From Podocnemis expansa (Eukaryota; Chordata; Testudines; Podocnemididae), in the NCBI GenBank assembly GCA_007922195.1, contig ML682232.1:2524514-2588513 (forward strand): 64,000 bases of DNA, given 5' to 3'. The translations under genes and the position numbers were made by a program. Of the stretch, positions 25,562 through 37,307 are shown one piece after another; position 1 is the first letter of the stretch; each line of letters starts with the position of its first letter. Below the pieces are notes generated by a model. That model was not told the origin of the DNA, searched no databases, and was given only the letters and a program-made list of their open reading frames with translations.

Positions 25562-26347
25562 GTTACATGCGGGGCTTAAAGTAAGCTGGAATGCAGTGGA
25601 ATGTCATTCTGGGGCCCACTGTTTTAGGGGCTCAGTGTTCTGGGTCCCCTAAAAATTGGAAATTGGAGCTGGAATGCTGCGCTCCAGGGCCCACCTTTTA
25701 AAAACAGCAGGCCCTCGAATGCAGCATTCCACTTCCATGTTCTATTTTTTGGGACCCAAATGCTAGGCCCCTAAAAATAGCAGCCCCGGCGTGGCATTCC
25801 ACCGCATTCTGGCAGGGAGGGGCAGGGGCAGGGGCAGGGGCCGGGGCCAGAGGCATTGCTGAGGGACTTGAGCTCTGCCCCAAACCCCTCCTCTTCCACT
25901 CCCCACCCCAACCTGGGCCTGCAGCCTCCTCCCTAGCCACACTGCCACCCTGACCCTGGGCCTACTGCCTCTACCTCCCCAGCCACGTCGCTGCTGGTAA
26001 GTGCAGGGACAGCCTAGCTCATGTGAGGGGGGGTATTGGAGGCAGGGAGTGGGGTGCTGGCATGTGGAGGGCGGCAGGAGCTGGGATCCAGGGAAGCCCA
26101 CCTGTGTGGGAGTATTCTGGGGCCCCCCAAATTATACTTTAACCTCATCAATGTTCCCTCTAATTACTCATAGACTGTGTGCGCAAACAATTTTTTTGTG
26201 TGCGCAAGAACATTTCTTTGTGAGCACCAATATTAGCACTATTGAATTTTTCTGTGTGCACTTTATTTCGTTGTGTGTGCAGGTTTCATAACCTGTGTGG
26301 ACGCGCACATGCACACAGCTTAGAGGGAACAGTGCTCTGGTTACATG
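25562..26347. mobile_element. GC-rich hAT-type element, copy 1, with nested MITE
   Basis: The element runs 25570-26339, from cggggcttaaagt to ...actttaacc...ctctg, and is flanked by a perfect 8 bp duplication gttacatg (25562-25569, 26340-26347). The last few bases are split off by the MITE at 26149-26334. The body is the same as copies at 32184 and 53202 (ctattttnnggggcccn phrases, then a C/G-rich block). Open frames in it are compositional and not conserved as protein. Confidence 0.82.
26149..26334. mobile_element. MITE with CAMTGTTCCCTCTAA termini
   Basis: Terminal inverted repeats caatgttccctctaa and, on the other strand, cactgttccctctaa match at 14 of 15 positions. The 186 bp body is GT-rich. 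It sits inside the end of the hAT element above. No clear duplication flanks it, so part of the junction may have been lost. Confidence 0.75.
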
Positions 26348-26351
26348 AGCA

Positions 26352-26396
26352 TTTTGTTTTACTGAACTAGACTAACACAGCTGGCCCTTTGGAACT
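26352..26396 (-). mobile_element. Hairpin-family head fragment
   Basis: The phrase actgaactagactaacacag, followed by ctggccctttggaa, is the head of the hairpin family in reverse orientation. Only about 45 bp is present, next to the hAT duplication. Confidence 0.65.
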
Positions 26397-27824
26397 ACCA
26401 TAATTCTGTATTTCCTGGTTTTCAAACAACTGAGTTTTGCTGAACCTGATGTTCTTGAAGGGCACTAGCTATCGCCTTTCAATCTTTATTCTGCACTGAT
26501 AAAGATTTTTGCTATTTATAATCATCACAGGTAAACATTTTCCTCCTGACGCTGTGTAAACCAGAACAGTATCAGACGGTCTCTTTCTACCTATTGAAGC
26601 CTTTTTTTCTGCAAGAAATTTGCATCAGATTAACTAAAGATGTGATTTTAAACTGCTTTAGTTTAACCACTCCAAAAGTGGGTGGGCAGTTAATTTCCTT
26701 TAAACCAGATTTATTTCAATCAGTTAGGAATTGGTTTAATATAAATGGCATCTAACCACTCAAACTGAAATAAGAATTTCCACACAGGAGTTTGCACTGG
26801 TTTGATTCAATTTGTTTAAAATTGTTTAAATTAAACCTATGCAATTTACTTGTGGACTGAGAAGCAGTCAGTTATGTTGGCAATAAAGGGATAATGTATT
26901 TCTTTAAAGATTATTTTGCTTTCAGAAACATTATCTATTTGTAATATTTTTAAACTGTCCTCTTTATTCTCTAATCTGAAGACTCATCTCCCTCAAGATG
27001 GAAAAGATCCTAGGTTTCTCATATGTGTCCACTGTGCCTTGCACCATAGCATTTTAAGAAATGAAGGCTGCTTCTTACAAATTCATTGGTGTATTACTGT
27101 TGTGTTATGCTCAACTGAGTATTTGACAGATACAGGTATAGCTTTCAATTATCATTATACATAGCTTGGGACATCTTATATTTGTACCAAATGCCAGAGA
27201 AAGCACAACTGTTCTTTCAACTGTAATGTATCTTCAGCTAAAAATAATATAAGAAGCTAACATGTCTGGGGCTTATGCAAGCTTTTGCTATCAGTTAAGG
27301 TGGCATTGAAATAGAAAACAAACATTGATGTGCCTGCTGTACACAAAATATTAAAATATATGTCCTGATTGTCAGAGCTGCTGAACAGCCACCTTCACCA
27401 TTGACTCATTAGCAGTTGCAGCTGCTCAAGGCCACAAGTTAGAAGGAATGCAAAACAAATGATATGATATACAGAAATACACAGAAACACACATGCAAAA
27501 ATAATCCAAATCCTTCTAAAATAGAAATGGTATGACAAGAAGATTATTCTGTATGATGCTGTATTTTCTAAATTAAAATGTGAAAGTTCATACCTCGAAT
27601 TAGTTACTAGTATAACTGCATGGAAGTTAATGAGGTAACTGTATCCTGTCATGAGTCTCTGTGATGTTATAATACAATTTGATTTGCACTCAGTGCCTGA
27701 TTCTCTTTTCATATACACAAGTTCAATGCCCATATAACTAAACTGACTTCAGTACAGGTAAGAGGAAGATGACTCAGGCCCATGAGACTCATTGTCAGCA
27801 GCTGCTGGACCAAAACAATTTTTC

Positions 27825-27960
27825 CCCCCTCCCATTCTGTAAATTCCCCATCTTCTCACACGAAAGCACATGTGATGAATAAATTTGTTAGTCTTTAAAA
27901 GTAACACAGGACTCCTTGTTTGTTTTGCTGAACTGGACTAACATGGGTGCCCCTTCGGAA
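27825..27960 (-). mobile_element. Hairpin-family unit, single arm
   Basis: It begins with cctcccattctgtaaattcc, also found inside the copy at 52447-52869, then acacgaaagcacatgtgat, gttagtctttaaaagtaaca and the head in reverse. Part of the hammerhead-like block is deleted. No duplication was recognised. Confidence 0.75.
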
Positions 27961-29524
27961 CTTGAAATTACTTTGAAAGTCTAAAATCAAATCAGAGAAA
28001 GGGTTTCTTTGTATGATTATTGTTATGATGGAAGTGGCTGGCAAGTGCTAATAAGTGATCCTTGGATCCAAAGACAAGCACAGACCTCATAAATGCCAAG
28101 GTGTGACACACTGTTTTTTGGGCTCAGCAGAAGGAATAATCAATCTTCTTTATGTACCGGTTGGGGGAAAGAGGAGTGACTGTCAAAGGCAGTGAAGTAA
28201 GTCAGAGCTAAGTGACATGAATTGAGGGCTTCTTCTGGTTGCAAACTCAGAGGATAAGATCAGTTGTAGGCTATGTGTGCTGTATAACCAAACACCACCA
28301 ATGAAAAATAACAACCCAGGATCAACTTCTGCAGTCTTTATTTGAGCAAGTTTATTTATTAACCTGTAGGCCATTAAAGTAAATAAGAGTTTGCTTCAAA
28401 TAAGGACTAGAGAATTTGGCCACTAGCAATCCATTTTCCAAAGGGACAATTTGAACACGTAACACACTGGCTACTTAAAAAGCCTTTTTAGTGTTCCATG
28501 TTGCGATTGTGAATTTGCACATTTCTCAGGGTGTCAGCTAGATCATCATAACAGTACTATGGATTCATTCTGTCTCCTCTTGTTACAATTATTTCTGTCT
28601 CCTGGGCAATCATTTTTGCCTATTTCTTTGTCACTTTCATGGAAATACTATAAAATTTCAGTTCATCCAAAACATTGCTGTCAAATCATCTTCCTCACCT
28701 GCAAGACGGTTTTTAATCCCTAACTCATACAAAGCTATTTGGTGGAACATGTCAATAGAGAGAAGAATAAATTAGGATCCACTGTCACCAAATTAACTTA
28801 TTTTAAATGTTTAAATTTTTCACGTTGACAGGTCATCTACCTGTGCATTTTGAATGCAACCACCCTATACACTCTTCCATCCATTGTTTTGAAGAATGCA
28901 GAATCCATATGTATATAGAAAATATAAAAACAACTATTTGTTTTTATCACGTATAACATTAATGAAGAGTGACATACAAATATAGAAATCTATAAAATGA
29001 AAACTGAACACAAACTGAAAGAACAAGAGAGATCATTAATAAAACCCAGAACTTAAGTAAGTAAATACAAGAATACCAAACTAAAAACATATTAACAGCT
29101 AATGATAACCAGGCCCCTAATTGAAACCATAAACTAGACGAGATATTACAATCTGTTCTAACAGTTACAGAGATACTTCTGCAACTTCAGTTGGCAAATC
29201 CAGTGCCTGACCATCAAAACTGCTTCTTGGAGAGAGCACAACAGAACTTTTAAGTTAGAAGCATTCCAGTCCTTAGTCCCTAATCAAACAAACCTAGGAC
29301 TTTCCATCAGAACAACATGCAGGGGTTATACCCAGTGAGCTTCTCTGGCATTGTCACATGGCTATACAACTGGCAAATGTCAATTATATTTTTATATTAT
29401 ATTATATTAGCTGGCAAATATCCATTATATTTTACAGCATGCTGTTTTAATCATGTCACTTCTTCCATAAAACATTAGTACACCAAATAAAGGAATATTG
29501 CATCATTTCATTTCAAAAGTTAAA

Positions 29525-29580
29525 CAAAAAAAAAAAAACCCAACCAAGAAAAAAAAAAAAACCAAAAAAACAAAACAACC
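29525..29580. repeat. A-rich low-complexity tract
   Basis: Runs of A broken by C, much like 12748-12815. Confidence 0.8.
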
Positions 29581-29732
29581 CACCGACATTTGGTCTTCTG
29601 TTCAGATTATATGATCCTGGGGTTAATCTCTTCTGTATATTTTGTCTGGCACTAAACATAAGATTCCTATCCACCGGGGGGGGAGGGATTCATTTTGTTT
29701 TTAAACAGGGATCCTGGTTATCAATTAGCTAC

Positions 29733-29945
29733 CTGTATTCCAAATTCCAAAGGGGCAGCTGTGTTAGTCTAGTAAAGCAAAAAAAGCAAGGAGTCTTGTG
29801 GCACTTAAAGACTAACAGATTTATTTATCACATGAGCTTTCATCTGAAAAAGTGGGATATTCTCCCACAAAAGCTCATGTGATAAATAAATCTGTTAGTC
29901 TTTAAGTGCCACAAGACTCCTTGCTTTTTTTTTCAGTATTCCAAA
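29733..29945. mobile_element. Hairpin-family unit with 12 bp target-site duplication
   Basis: The element spans 29745-29933: the head ttccaaaggggcagctgtg, a left arm gcaaggagtcttgtggcac, and an almost perfect inverted right arm. Flanks ctgtattccaaa (29733-29744) and cagtattccaaa (29934-29945) match at 11 of 12. The turn-around lies near 29845. The hammerhead boxes are damaged in both arms. Confidence 0.88.
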
Positions 29946-31225
29946 GGATATCTCATACTAGACTCCACATGCAGAGAACACAGAATAGGTATTAATTCCT
30001 AGTATTTCTATGCCTGATCTAATAATGCCTCACAAAGTTTTACATGGCATAAAACACTTATTTTAAAAGTGCTACAAGTAGAGGGTCTTTTTTTACAGTA
30101 GAACAGCATGTCTAGATGAACTTTTCCAGCAAATATACTTTAAATTGCAATCAAGTAGAAGGCTTTTAATTAGAGATGGACCAGAGATTTCAAAGTTTGG
30201 ATCTAGATCCTGATTTCCAAGAACTCAGGCATACTTCAATCCAGAGTTTTGGTTTGGGTCCATTGCTCCTGTACATTAGAACATTCATTTCCCTTTGCTG
30301 ACAGCTAGTAGGCCTGTATGTGACATTAGCTGTAAGATCTGAGAGAATCCTATAGCTACTTATAACATAGGTTCCAGGCTAATTCAATGCTTGTTTAACT
30401 AATAAAAGGAGAATATTTACTACTTAAATACTGGACATGTTTTTCCTTCTGACTTTCACTTACTTGAAGAGAATGTTTCTATAAACCACATTAGGGGCTG
30501 CAAACTGCATGAACTCCCATGGAAGCCCAAGGGAATTCCACTGTGAATCAAGGGCACTACTGAGGCAATCAAGTCACATCTAATCAAGCACACAACTGAC
30601 TGATGTTATTCAAAGTGCTCTCTCTAAGCACTGTCTTGCCCCCAGAAAATATGTGAAATTAGTACTCCCAAATGCTGTGGACAGAAATGTTTGAGAAAAA
30701 TGAAAATCTTAGTACTCTCCACTGTCAGAAGTGCAAGAACTCAGTAATGGTAGTCTCGGGGTTTATAAATGAAGTGACAGGTAACTACACTGATTTCTCC
30801 TAACTTTCAGTACAAGCAGATCCACAGAAGGTAGGGCCCAGATTATTACAGTGGGGCTCTGCATGGCCAGGATGGTGCATGTCATTCAATTCAGGTGGCA
30901 GGAACAAAAATATGAAAGGCTTTTGATACCAGGATTTTGGTTTTAGAATATCCCTAAGGACTCAGTTCATGTCTCTTTATGACTATTCACTTCCTATTTT
31001 TGAGTTGAGGGAAGAGATTAGCTGTTTTCTTAGTTACTTCAAAACCTATATTTCAGAAAATAGCAGTCTTTTAAAAAATGCACCAAGTGAATCTTTAAAC
31101 TATTATCTTTCAGGTTTTGTCAGTGTATTTAATTTAATATTATCAAAACTGAAAATGCTAGAGTCCAGGGTATTCCTTTTTGTTAAATCCCTAATTCTGC
31201 ATACAAATTTCCAATGGAGGGTACT

Positions 31226-31228
31226 TAC
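31226..31228 (-). promoter_or_regulatory. Splice donor after exon NLDFW...VLN
   Basis: The minus-strand sequence is AATCA/gtaagtacc, a near-ideal donor. It fixes the phase-2 exon end. Confidence 0.9.
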
Positions 31229-31362
31229 TGATTCAAGACAGGTGTGTATGCTGTTTTATCCTCATCAATGATGGTAACCATCAGCGTAATGAGCTGGGCC
31301 CAAAAATCCAAATTCTTAGTGGTTGGTCCCTGTTCTTCCCGAGGAACTTCCTGCTTTTTACC
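31229..31362 (-). CDS. UNC13C: UNC13C-like exon, MUN region (NLDFW...YTPVLN)
   Basis: This is a 134 bp exon of 44 codons plus two bases (phase 0 in, phase 2 out). The acceptor ends cctcaatag-type sequence (ctcaatag) and the donor is gtaagtacc. The translation includes [18 protein letters not shown] and [18 protein letters not shown], then TAYTPVLN. The GPTT and [15 protein letters not shown] residues are what I expect for UNC13C; UNC13A and UNC13B have GPSIKNL and LIVSIIEEDKNSYTP here. This exon is therefore the main support for the paralog call. The final CA pairs with the first G of the next exon to make Gln. It was easy to miss, because its minus-strand frame is too short to stand out and it sits between two introns of more than 20 kb. 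Confidence 0.95.
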
Positions 31363-32175
31363 CTATTGAGAAGATTTACCAAAATTCAGAACACACGTTT
31401 CTCTTTAAGCACTTGCCCAAATGCCATGAATTTAAAGTTAAACCCTTTCTTGATTTCTTTGTTGAATACAAATGGATTAAAATGCATTTAGTAGTTTGTG
31501 AAGCCTATTTGCAAATACTCACCTAAAGGGCAAGTGTGGTATCAGGTAATTTGAAGCTGCTATGTGAAACATTTCTTATTTTAAGATTCTGAATTTTTTG
31601 CAATAAAATAGATTCACATGGAATAGTAAAAATAGCAGCAATTTATCTTTCTGAAAATTAAATAATCCCTTCTCATTAATAAGAAATAATGAAGTTCTGT
31701 ATATTTCCCCCATCAGAGAACCATATTTTGACCACTGTAATCTAGCTGCAACTATCACTCATCATTTTATTGCTGAAATATCTTTCACTAAGGATGTTGT
31801 CCTTTTTGCCTTCCTTAGTTATCCTTTAAGAAAAAATCTCAATAGACTGGCAAATTTTAATCTACAGTCTCCCAAAAAATGGAATATCTCAGTTCTTGGC
31901 TCTTCAGAAAGTAACATGTACAACAGAGAGGTGAGGTCAGCCAAAGCCAATAAAAATAATTTTGTTGTACATAATCAAGTAACTGAAAGTTGCAAAGCTC
32001 TGAGAATGATGAAGAGTTGGTGCATGCAAACATCTGCACTTTGAAAATCTCCACTTATCTGTGACAGTGCAGTACCTTCCAAATTAACTGCTAAGGTAAA
32101 CAGTAACTGTAAGTGGGTTCAGGGCCACACTTTAAAGAGCTACTTGCAACTGTCCTTCCTGAATAACCACAGGGG

Positions 32176-32746
32176 GATAGGGACAGGGGTTAAAGTATAA
32201 TTTGTGGGGCCCCAGAACGCTCCCATGCCAGTGGGCCCCCCTTCTCTGTTAGTGGGACCCCCAGACCCCAGCTCCTGCCAACCCCCCAGTGCCAGCGTCC
32301 TACCCCTACCCCTAATTCCCCCCCCAGCGTGAGCTGGCTGCCCCGCACTCACCTGGCAGTGGCGTGCCTGGGGAGGTTGGGGCTGCAGCCCCGGGCGCTG
32401 TGGCTGTGGCCAAGGCAGCAGGCCCCAGAATGGGGCAGAGCATGGAAGGGGAGGGGTTTCAGGCTGGGCTTGAGCCCTGCGCAGGAATACCCCCTCCCCT
32501 GGCTGCCAGAATGCGGGGAACGCAGCTCCAGGACCTGCTATCTTTAGGGGCCCAGCGTTTGGGCCCCCTACACATAGAACACAGAACCAGAACGCAGCAT
32601 TCTGGGCCCACTATTTTTAAATGGTGGACCCCAGAATGCAGCGTTCCAGCCCCACGTTCTATTTTTAGGGGCCCTGGAACTCTGAGCCCCTAAAAATAGT
32701 GGGCTCTGGAACGGTGTTCCAGCTAACTTTAACCCCTGGATAGGGA
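32176..32746. mobile_element. GC-rich hAT-type element, copy 2 (best preserved)
   Basis: The 555 bp element (32184-32738) begins caggggttaaagt and ends actttaacccctg, clear terminal inverted repeats. A perfect 8 bp duplication, gataggga, lies at 32176-32183 and 32739-32746. The orientation is opposite to copies 1 and 3. It has no transposase and is a non-autonomous element; the 8 bp duplication and CAGGGG ends are typical of hAT. Confidence 0.93.
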
Positions 32747-35269
32747 TAGCTTTCTTCATTTCTTGGTGTTCATGTGTGCGTGCATATATATATTCTGTTT
32801 GCTTTCCTTTCTTTTTAATTCCTTTTCTGTTCTCAGAGTCTGTGTTTTGCATTCCCTCTCCCCGGCCTACCCAAAACAATACGTAGAAAAGCCATTCAGT
32901 CCAAACTCTTAGATGGGTTCACAACCTCCTTTTGTCCTAGATGGGAACTTATCTATACAAGTATATTAACAGAAGAGCAAGAATTCACACAAGTGCCAAA
33001 CAAGGAAGTTACAACTCAATCCATAACAGGGTTTTAACCAAGCTTGTATTGCACATTAGTTAATGCTTCAGAGAAGATTAGCGTTCCTATTGTTTTGAAT
33101 GCTTAAATATATGCACTTCATGCCTTTTATTTCTTAACCAAACACGATGGTATGAAACAGGCATTGTATCTCTTCCAACACAACTTCATTATTGTCATAA
33201 TAAATTAATTCACATTAGCTTAACCAAAAAGTTTCTCTATTAATGTAGAGTTGGGAAAGGCAGAAAGGAATTTTAACATTGTGTAATTATAATGGTTTTG
33301 TGGTAGCCACCGTGAAATATATTAGGAAAGTATCATTAAGCACCTTGGTGTATGCATAGATGAACTTCAAATGTTACAGCTTCTAAGTCTAATGTGACTG
33401 AATTAAAAAGGATGCTCAGAAAAATGTATAGAGGGTAGTGTGACTAATATCACTGACAACTTTCAGTAATCCTGCAAACAGACAGGCTTTTAAAAACAGA
33501 CAGGAGATTCTAAGCATTAGTTTCAACCTCCAAGTCTTTCACTTCACCTAGATTATACCTTCATCACAGTGCCCTATATTTTTAATAGTTAAGATTTATT
33601 TCTAGAAGCACTTTTGCACAACAGTATAACATCAATTACAGTTGTACAGCACAGAACCATTTCATATTGGATAGGGCATATTTCAAGAACACTATTTCCA
33701 GATAAAAATCTCACAACAACATGTAACTGAAACAACCCTTTGGCACTGATGTGAAAAATCTACGTCCTGATACATCAAAAAAGTGTCTGGTCTCTGTAAA
33801 GCAGAACTAGCACAAAGACTGTTTTCCATGGGCCTCTCTGACACAGAAATGGATTGAAATTTGAAAATAAATATTACTTTATAGAATTAGACACTTTTAA
33901 ATACCTAAGTCATGTTAGTGCACAGAAATTCCTATATACTGAAGTAATACACCTATGAAGCAAAGTACCAAACAATTTCTACTCCATATGTTATAATCTA
34001 GTAAGAATATCCTTTTCAATAAATTCTGAATGAACCAGAAACAGAAAGGTATTTAGGTTGCATTTACTTAACAAAATGCTCATCTCTGTTCTAATTATTG
34101 ACACCTATTCAACAGACACTTGTTGGAGATTCTAAGAAACATTTTTAAAGGAAAATATTATACCATGTTTCAGTGCTTCTGTTGGGAATTAAAGTACCAC
34201 ATCTGTGATGTCCATGCTTTACAAGTTTAATTTCTATGCTGCCCTGCTGAAGCTAGCATTCTGGTGACATAAGCTCAACATTATCCTGCTACTAACAGTC
34301 AAGAAGTAGAGCATCTCATTAGGTGGGAAGACAAGTAATGTTTTTACTTCTTTGTGCTCTTGGAAGATATGTGTCTGCTGTAATTTTACTATTGTCATGA
34401 GGCAGCAAGGACTGGTGCTCTATTTCCATGTCTATTTAGTTCCCAATAACATGCATTTTTCGTTTTCAGAAAATAACACCAAGTAGACTTGTTTGTACAG
34501 GACACTAATGAACTACACAGTAGTTATGGGAGATGCCTTTTAGAATGCAAAGATTAGATTTAATTTGTATATAAGCAGAAATAGATTTTATATAATTAAC
34601 ATGCAAAAGGTAATTACTGGAGTATAAACATGGGTAAATAGTGTGATCTACTAACTGAGAAAAGGAAATCTATCTGGCTACAGTAAAAATAAAATTGCCG
34701 TAACATTCCTACTCACAAATCTCCTTTTGGAGATGCAAACTGCACGCACAAAAGAGAGGCTCGCCGTGGGAAAATGTAAATCAAATACCACGTATACCCA
34801 ACATCCATTTGGAGCATTTGCATTTATATCATTGAAATGCTGATGTGGCATATGAGACAATGTATCTTATGTAACATTTTAGAGAAGAGAGTTGTTTATC
34901 GAGACACAGCTTTTTCTTTTAAAAAGTTTTAAAAGTTTGAAAAAACCAAAAATCCTGAAATATATCAAGATGGCAACACCACCAGTCTATAGTTTCATTG
35001 CACATAATTCAGTGACCTTTTAAAATGAATGGTTTTCTAAATTTGCCTTCCTTCATTTTCAAAGAGGATACAAAATTTACAGAATAAGTTTAAACCACAG
35101 ATGTCTATGGTACTAAGCAATAAAGGAAATTTTTTTGGGTGCTGATGCCAATTGCAGAACAGAAGTCTTATCAGTTAGCAAAAGCTGCTTTCTTTTGTAA
35201 TTGCCGAAAGGGAATAACAAGATGTTAATAAATAACATCACCACCAATAATAGTATCTTTGAGGTTATG

Positions 35270-36464
35270 CCTGAGGGAATTCTGTGCCAAAAAAAAAAAA
35301 TTAAAAATTCTGCATACAATGTTTTAAAATTCTGCAAACTTTATGTGTCAGTAAATAACTATGGAGGTTCCAGCCTGGCAATAGGGAGCACATGCCACTT
35401 ATCACCCTGCAGCGCCCTTGACTCTCTGGATACAGACTTCGTGGTGAGGCTGCACCTGACCTTGAAACAGTGCAAGGCCTGCCTCAGAAATACCCTGGAA
35501 CCCCACTTCTCCATGCCAGGTGAATCAGGTGTGGACTGGCAAGCTCAGCCCAGTAGGATCCAAATGTGGAAGAGCTTAATGCAAGGGGAGCTAGGTGTGA
35601 GGTGAGAGCTTTCTGTGCAGGGCAGTCTGTGTTTGGGCAGCTCAGTTGGGAGTCCAGGTGCGGGGAGGATCTGGATGCATAGGGACTTGGAGTGGGGGTT
35701 CCATGTGCAGGGGTAATGGGACTCTGGAAGGGGATGACGGTGGCTGTGACTCAGTAAGAGGGACCTGGGTATGCTGGCCTGAGTGGGAGGATCTGGTGGC
35801 TGAGGGACTGGGACTTGGTGGAGTGCAGGACTGGGGCTGACTGGTCATGGACTGGTGGAATGGAAAGCTGGATGCTAGAGTTGCTGTGGTGAGGATTTGA
35901 GAGCAGGAGACTCAGCAGCAATAGTCTGGGTGCGGGTGGGGGGGTCTGCATGCAGGGGTGGAAGCTTGGCAGGATAGAGGTTCAGAGGGAAGGTCCTAGG
36001 TGCAGGGAATAAGGTTCATAGGAGGGAGTCTGAGGATGGGGGTGGGGGTGGATGCAAGGGAATTGAGGGAGCAGGAGGCAAGGGAGGACATGTGGAGCTT
36101 CCTGCAGCCAGGGGAGTTTCTGGTGGGTGGGTCTAACCTGGTTGAAGCTGCTCCTTGCAGGAGAAGAGGAAGTCCTGTCCCCTCCTGCCTACAGCCCAGC
36201 CAGAACTAGCAGCTGAGTTTAGCACAGAGTATGAATCACCGGTTGGGGTATTCCTATACCTCCCCCCCCCAGTGATTTATCTCTTCATCACAAGTTCTAG
36301 GTACCCAAAATGGTGTGCCCACATGGCTGAGGCAGAGGCGGGCATTACTGCTCTTGTGGCTTCCCTTTGCTTTTTTGCCATGAAGTCATTTTTCTATGGG
36401 AAAGCAAAGAAATCTGCAGAGAACATGGATTCTGTGTATGTGCAGTAATGCAGAATTCTCATGG
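35270..36464. mobile_element. DNA-transposon-like element with GAATTCTG ends and G-rich core
   Basis: The left end cctgagggaattctgtgcc and right end, read inverted, cccatgagaattctgcatt form terminal inverted repeats. The core at about 35560-36070 is a loose G-rich minisatellite (ggtgcagggg-type phrases). No duplication was recognised, so the superfamily is uncertain. Open frames on both strands come from base composition. Confidence 0.65.
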
Positions 36465-37050
36465 GATTAAGATTCTGAACTGCCGGTGTGCTATATACAC
36501 AACTAGGAAGAGGAAATGTCATAAAAAGATAGACAGACCACTGCTTCAAAAGCTCAATAATCCAGTCATCCAATGCAGAAAATGGTGCAGCTCCTAAAAA
36601 GCAATGTCAGAGGCCAGATAAAATAAATAGTAGCAGCTCTCTGACCACTGAGGCACAAGATTATCAATTTTAGGTGCCACAACATAAATTGTGCTGATCC
36701 CTCCCACCCATGATGACTCTGCTGAACTTTGAAGAAAAAGCAGTGTGCTACAGTTTTAGAGTTATCCTTGAGTTAAATGCAGATATGGCGCCAACTGGAA
36801 ATGAACCCTGGATCTTAGTTTATAACATTAAATCTGAAATTAAACTTCTGTCAGAAATTCAGTATTACCAGAAATATAAAATGCTAATATGAACCACAAA
36901 ATTGCCTTTTCACTAATTTCTGTTGCACTAAGAAGGTATTAGGTTTGTAATTAGAATCCAGCTTTTGAATTAGTCCAGTTCATACTGTTAAAGCAACCTA
37001 ATAATGATTTCCATAATAAATTGTTAATAAATTCATTCATTGTTCTGTAT

Positions 37051-37307
37051 AAGTGGTTCACAAATTGTGGTTCATGAACCGCTGGTGGTGTGTAGAACTT
37101 TAGTAAATTTTTTAAGGATAGAGAGATCAATTACATAAATATATTATCTAATATTTCATTTAAGATAATGCTTAAGCTGTCACAGGAATACTCAGAAACA
37201 ATGGGAGGGTGGTGATCACCATAATTGTTAATAGAATGCATAGTGGCACATGAGATGAAAATCTGTATTGAGATTAATCACAAAGTAAAAAAGTTTGGGA
37301 GCCTCTG
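37051..37307. mobile_element. hAT-type MITE (AGTGGTTC ends)
   Basis: The left end agtggttcacaaattgtgg and right end agtttgggagcctctg resemble the paired termini of a common hAT family (CAGTGGTTCTCAAACT-like). No 8 bp duplication is clear. Confidence 0.6.

Larger units (their letters stand above)
6774..31228 (-). other. UNC13C intron, 24,455 bp
   Basis: The donor is gtaagtacc and the acceptor gatttcag. It carries most of the large elements: two solo LTRs, a 3.8 kb CR1, nested MITEs, a nested hAT pair and several hairpin units. I see nothing recognisable in 8220-9740, 10515-11855, 12070-13185 (except an A-rich tract), 13415-15125, 16160-17265, 17880-21055, 25326-25560, 26400-27820, 27962-29520 and 29946-31228. 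The block at 19950-20470 repeats GTGAGCTGGG-type phrases loosely and may be a decayed repeat. Confidence 0.85.

Noticed and set aside
25763..26101. GC-rich frames in hAT copies (also 32364-32693 and 53320-53664)
   Set aside because: Three copies of one non-coding element; the frames are not conserved in register.
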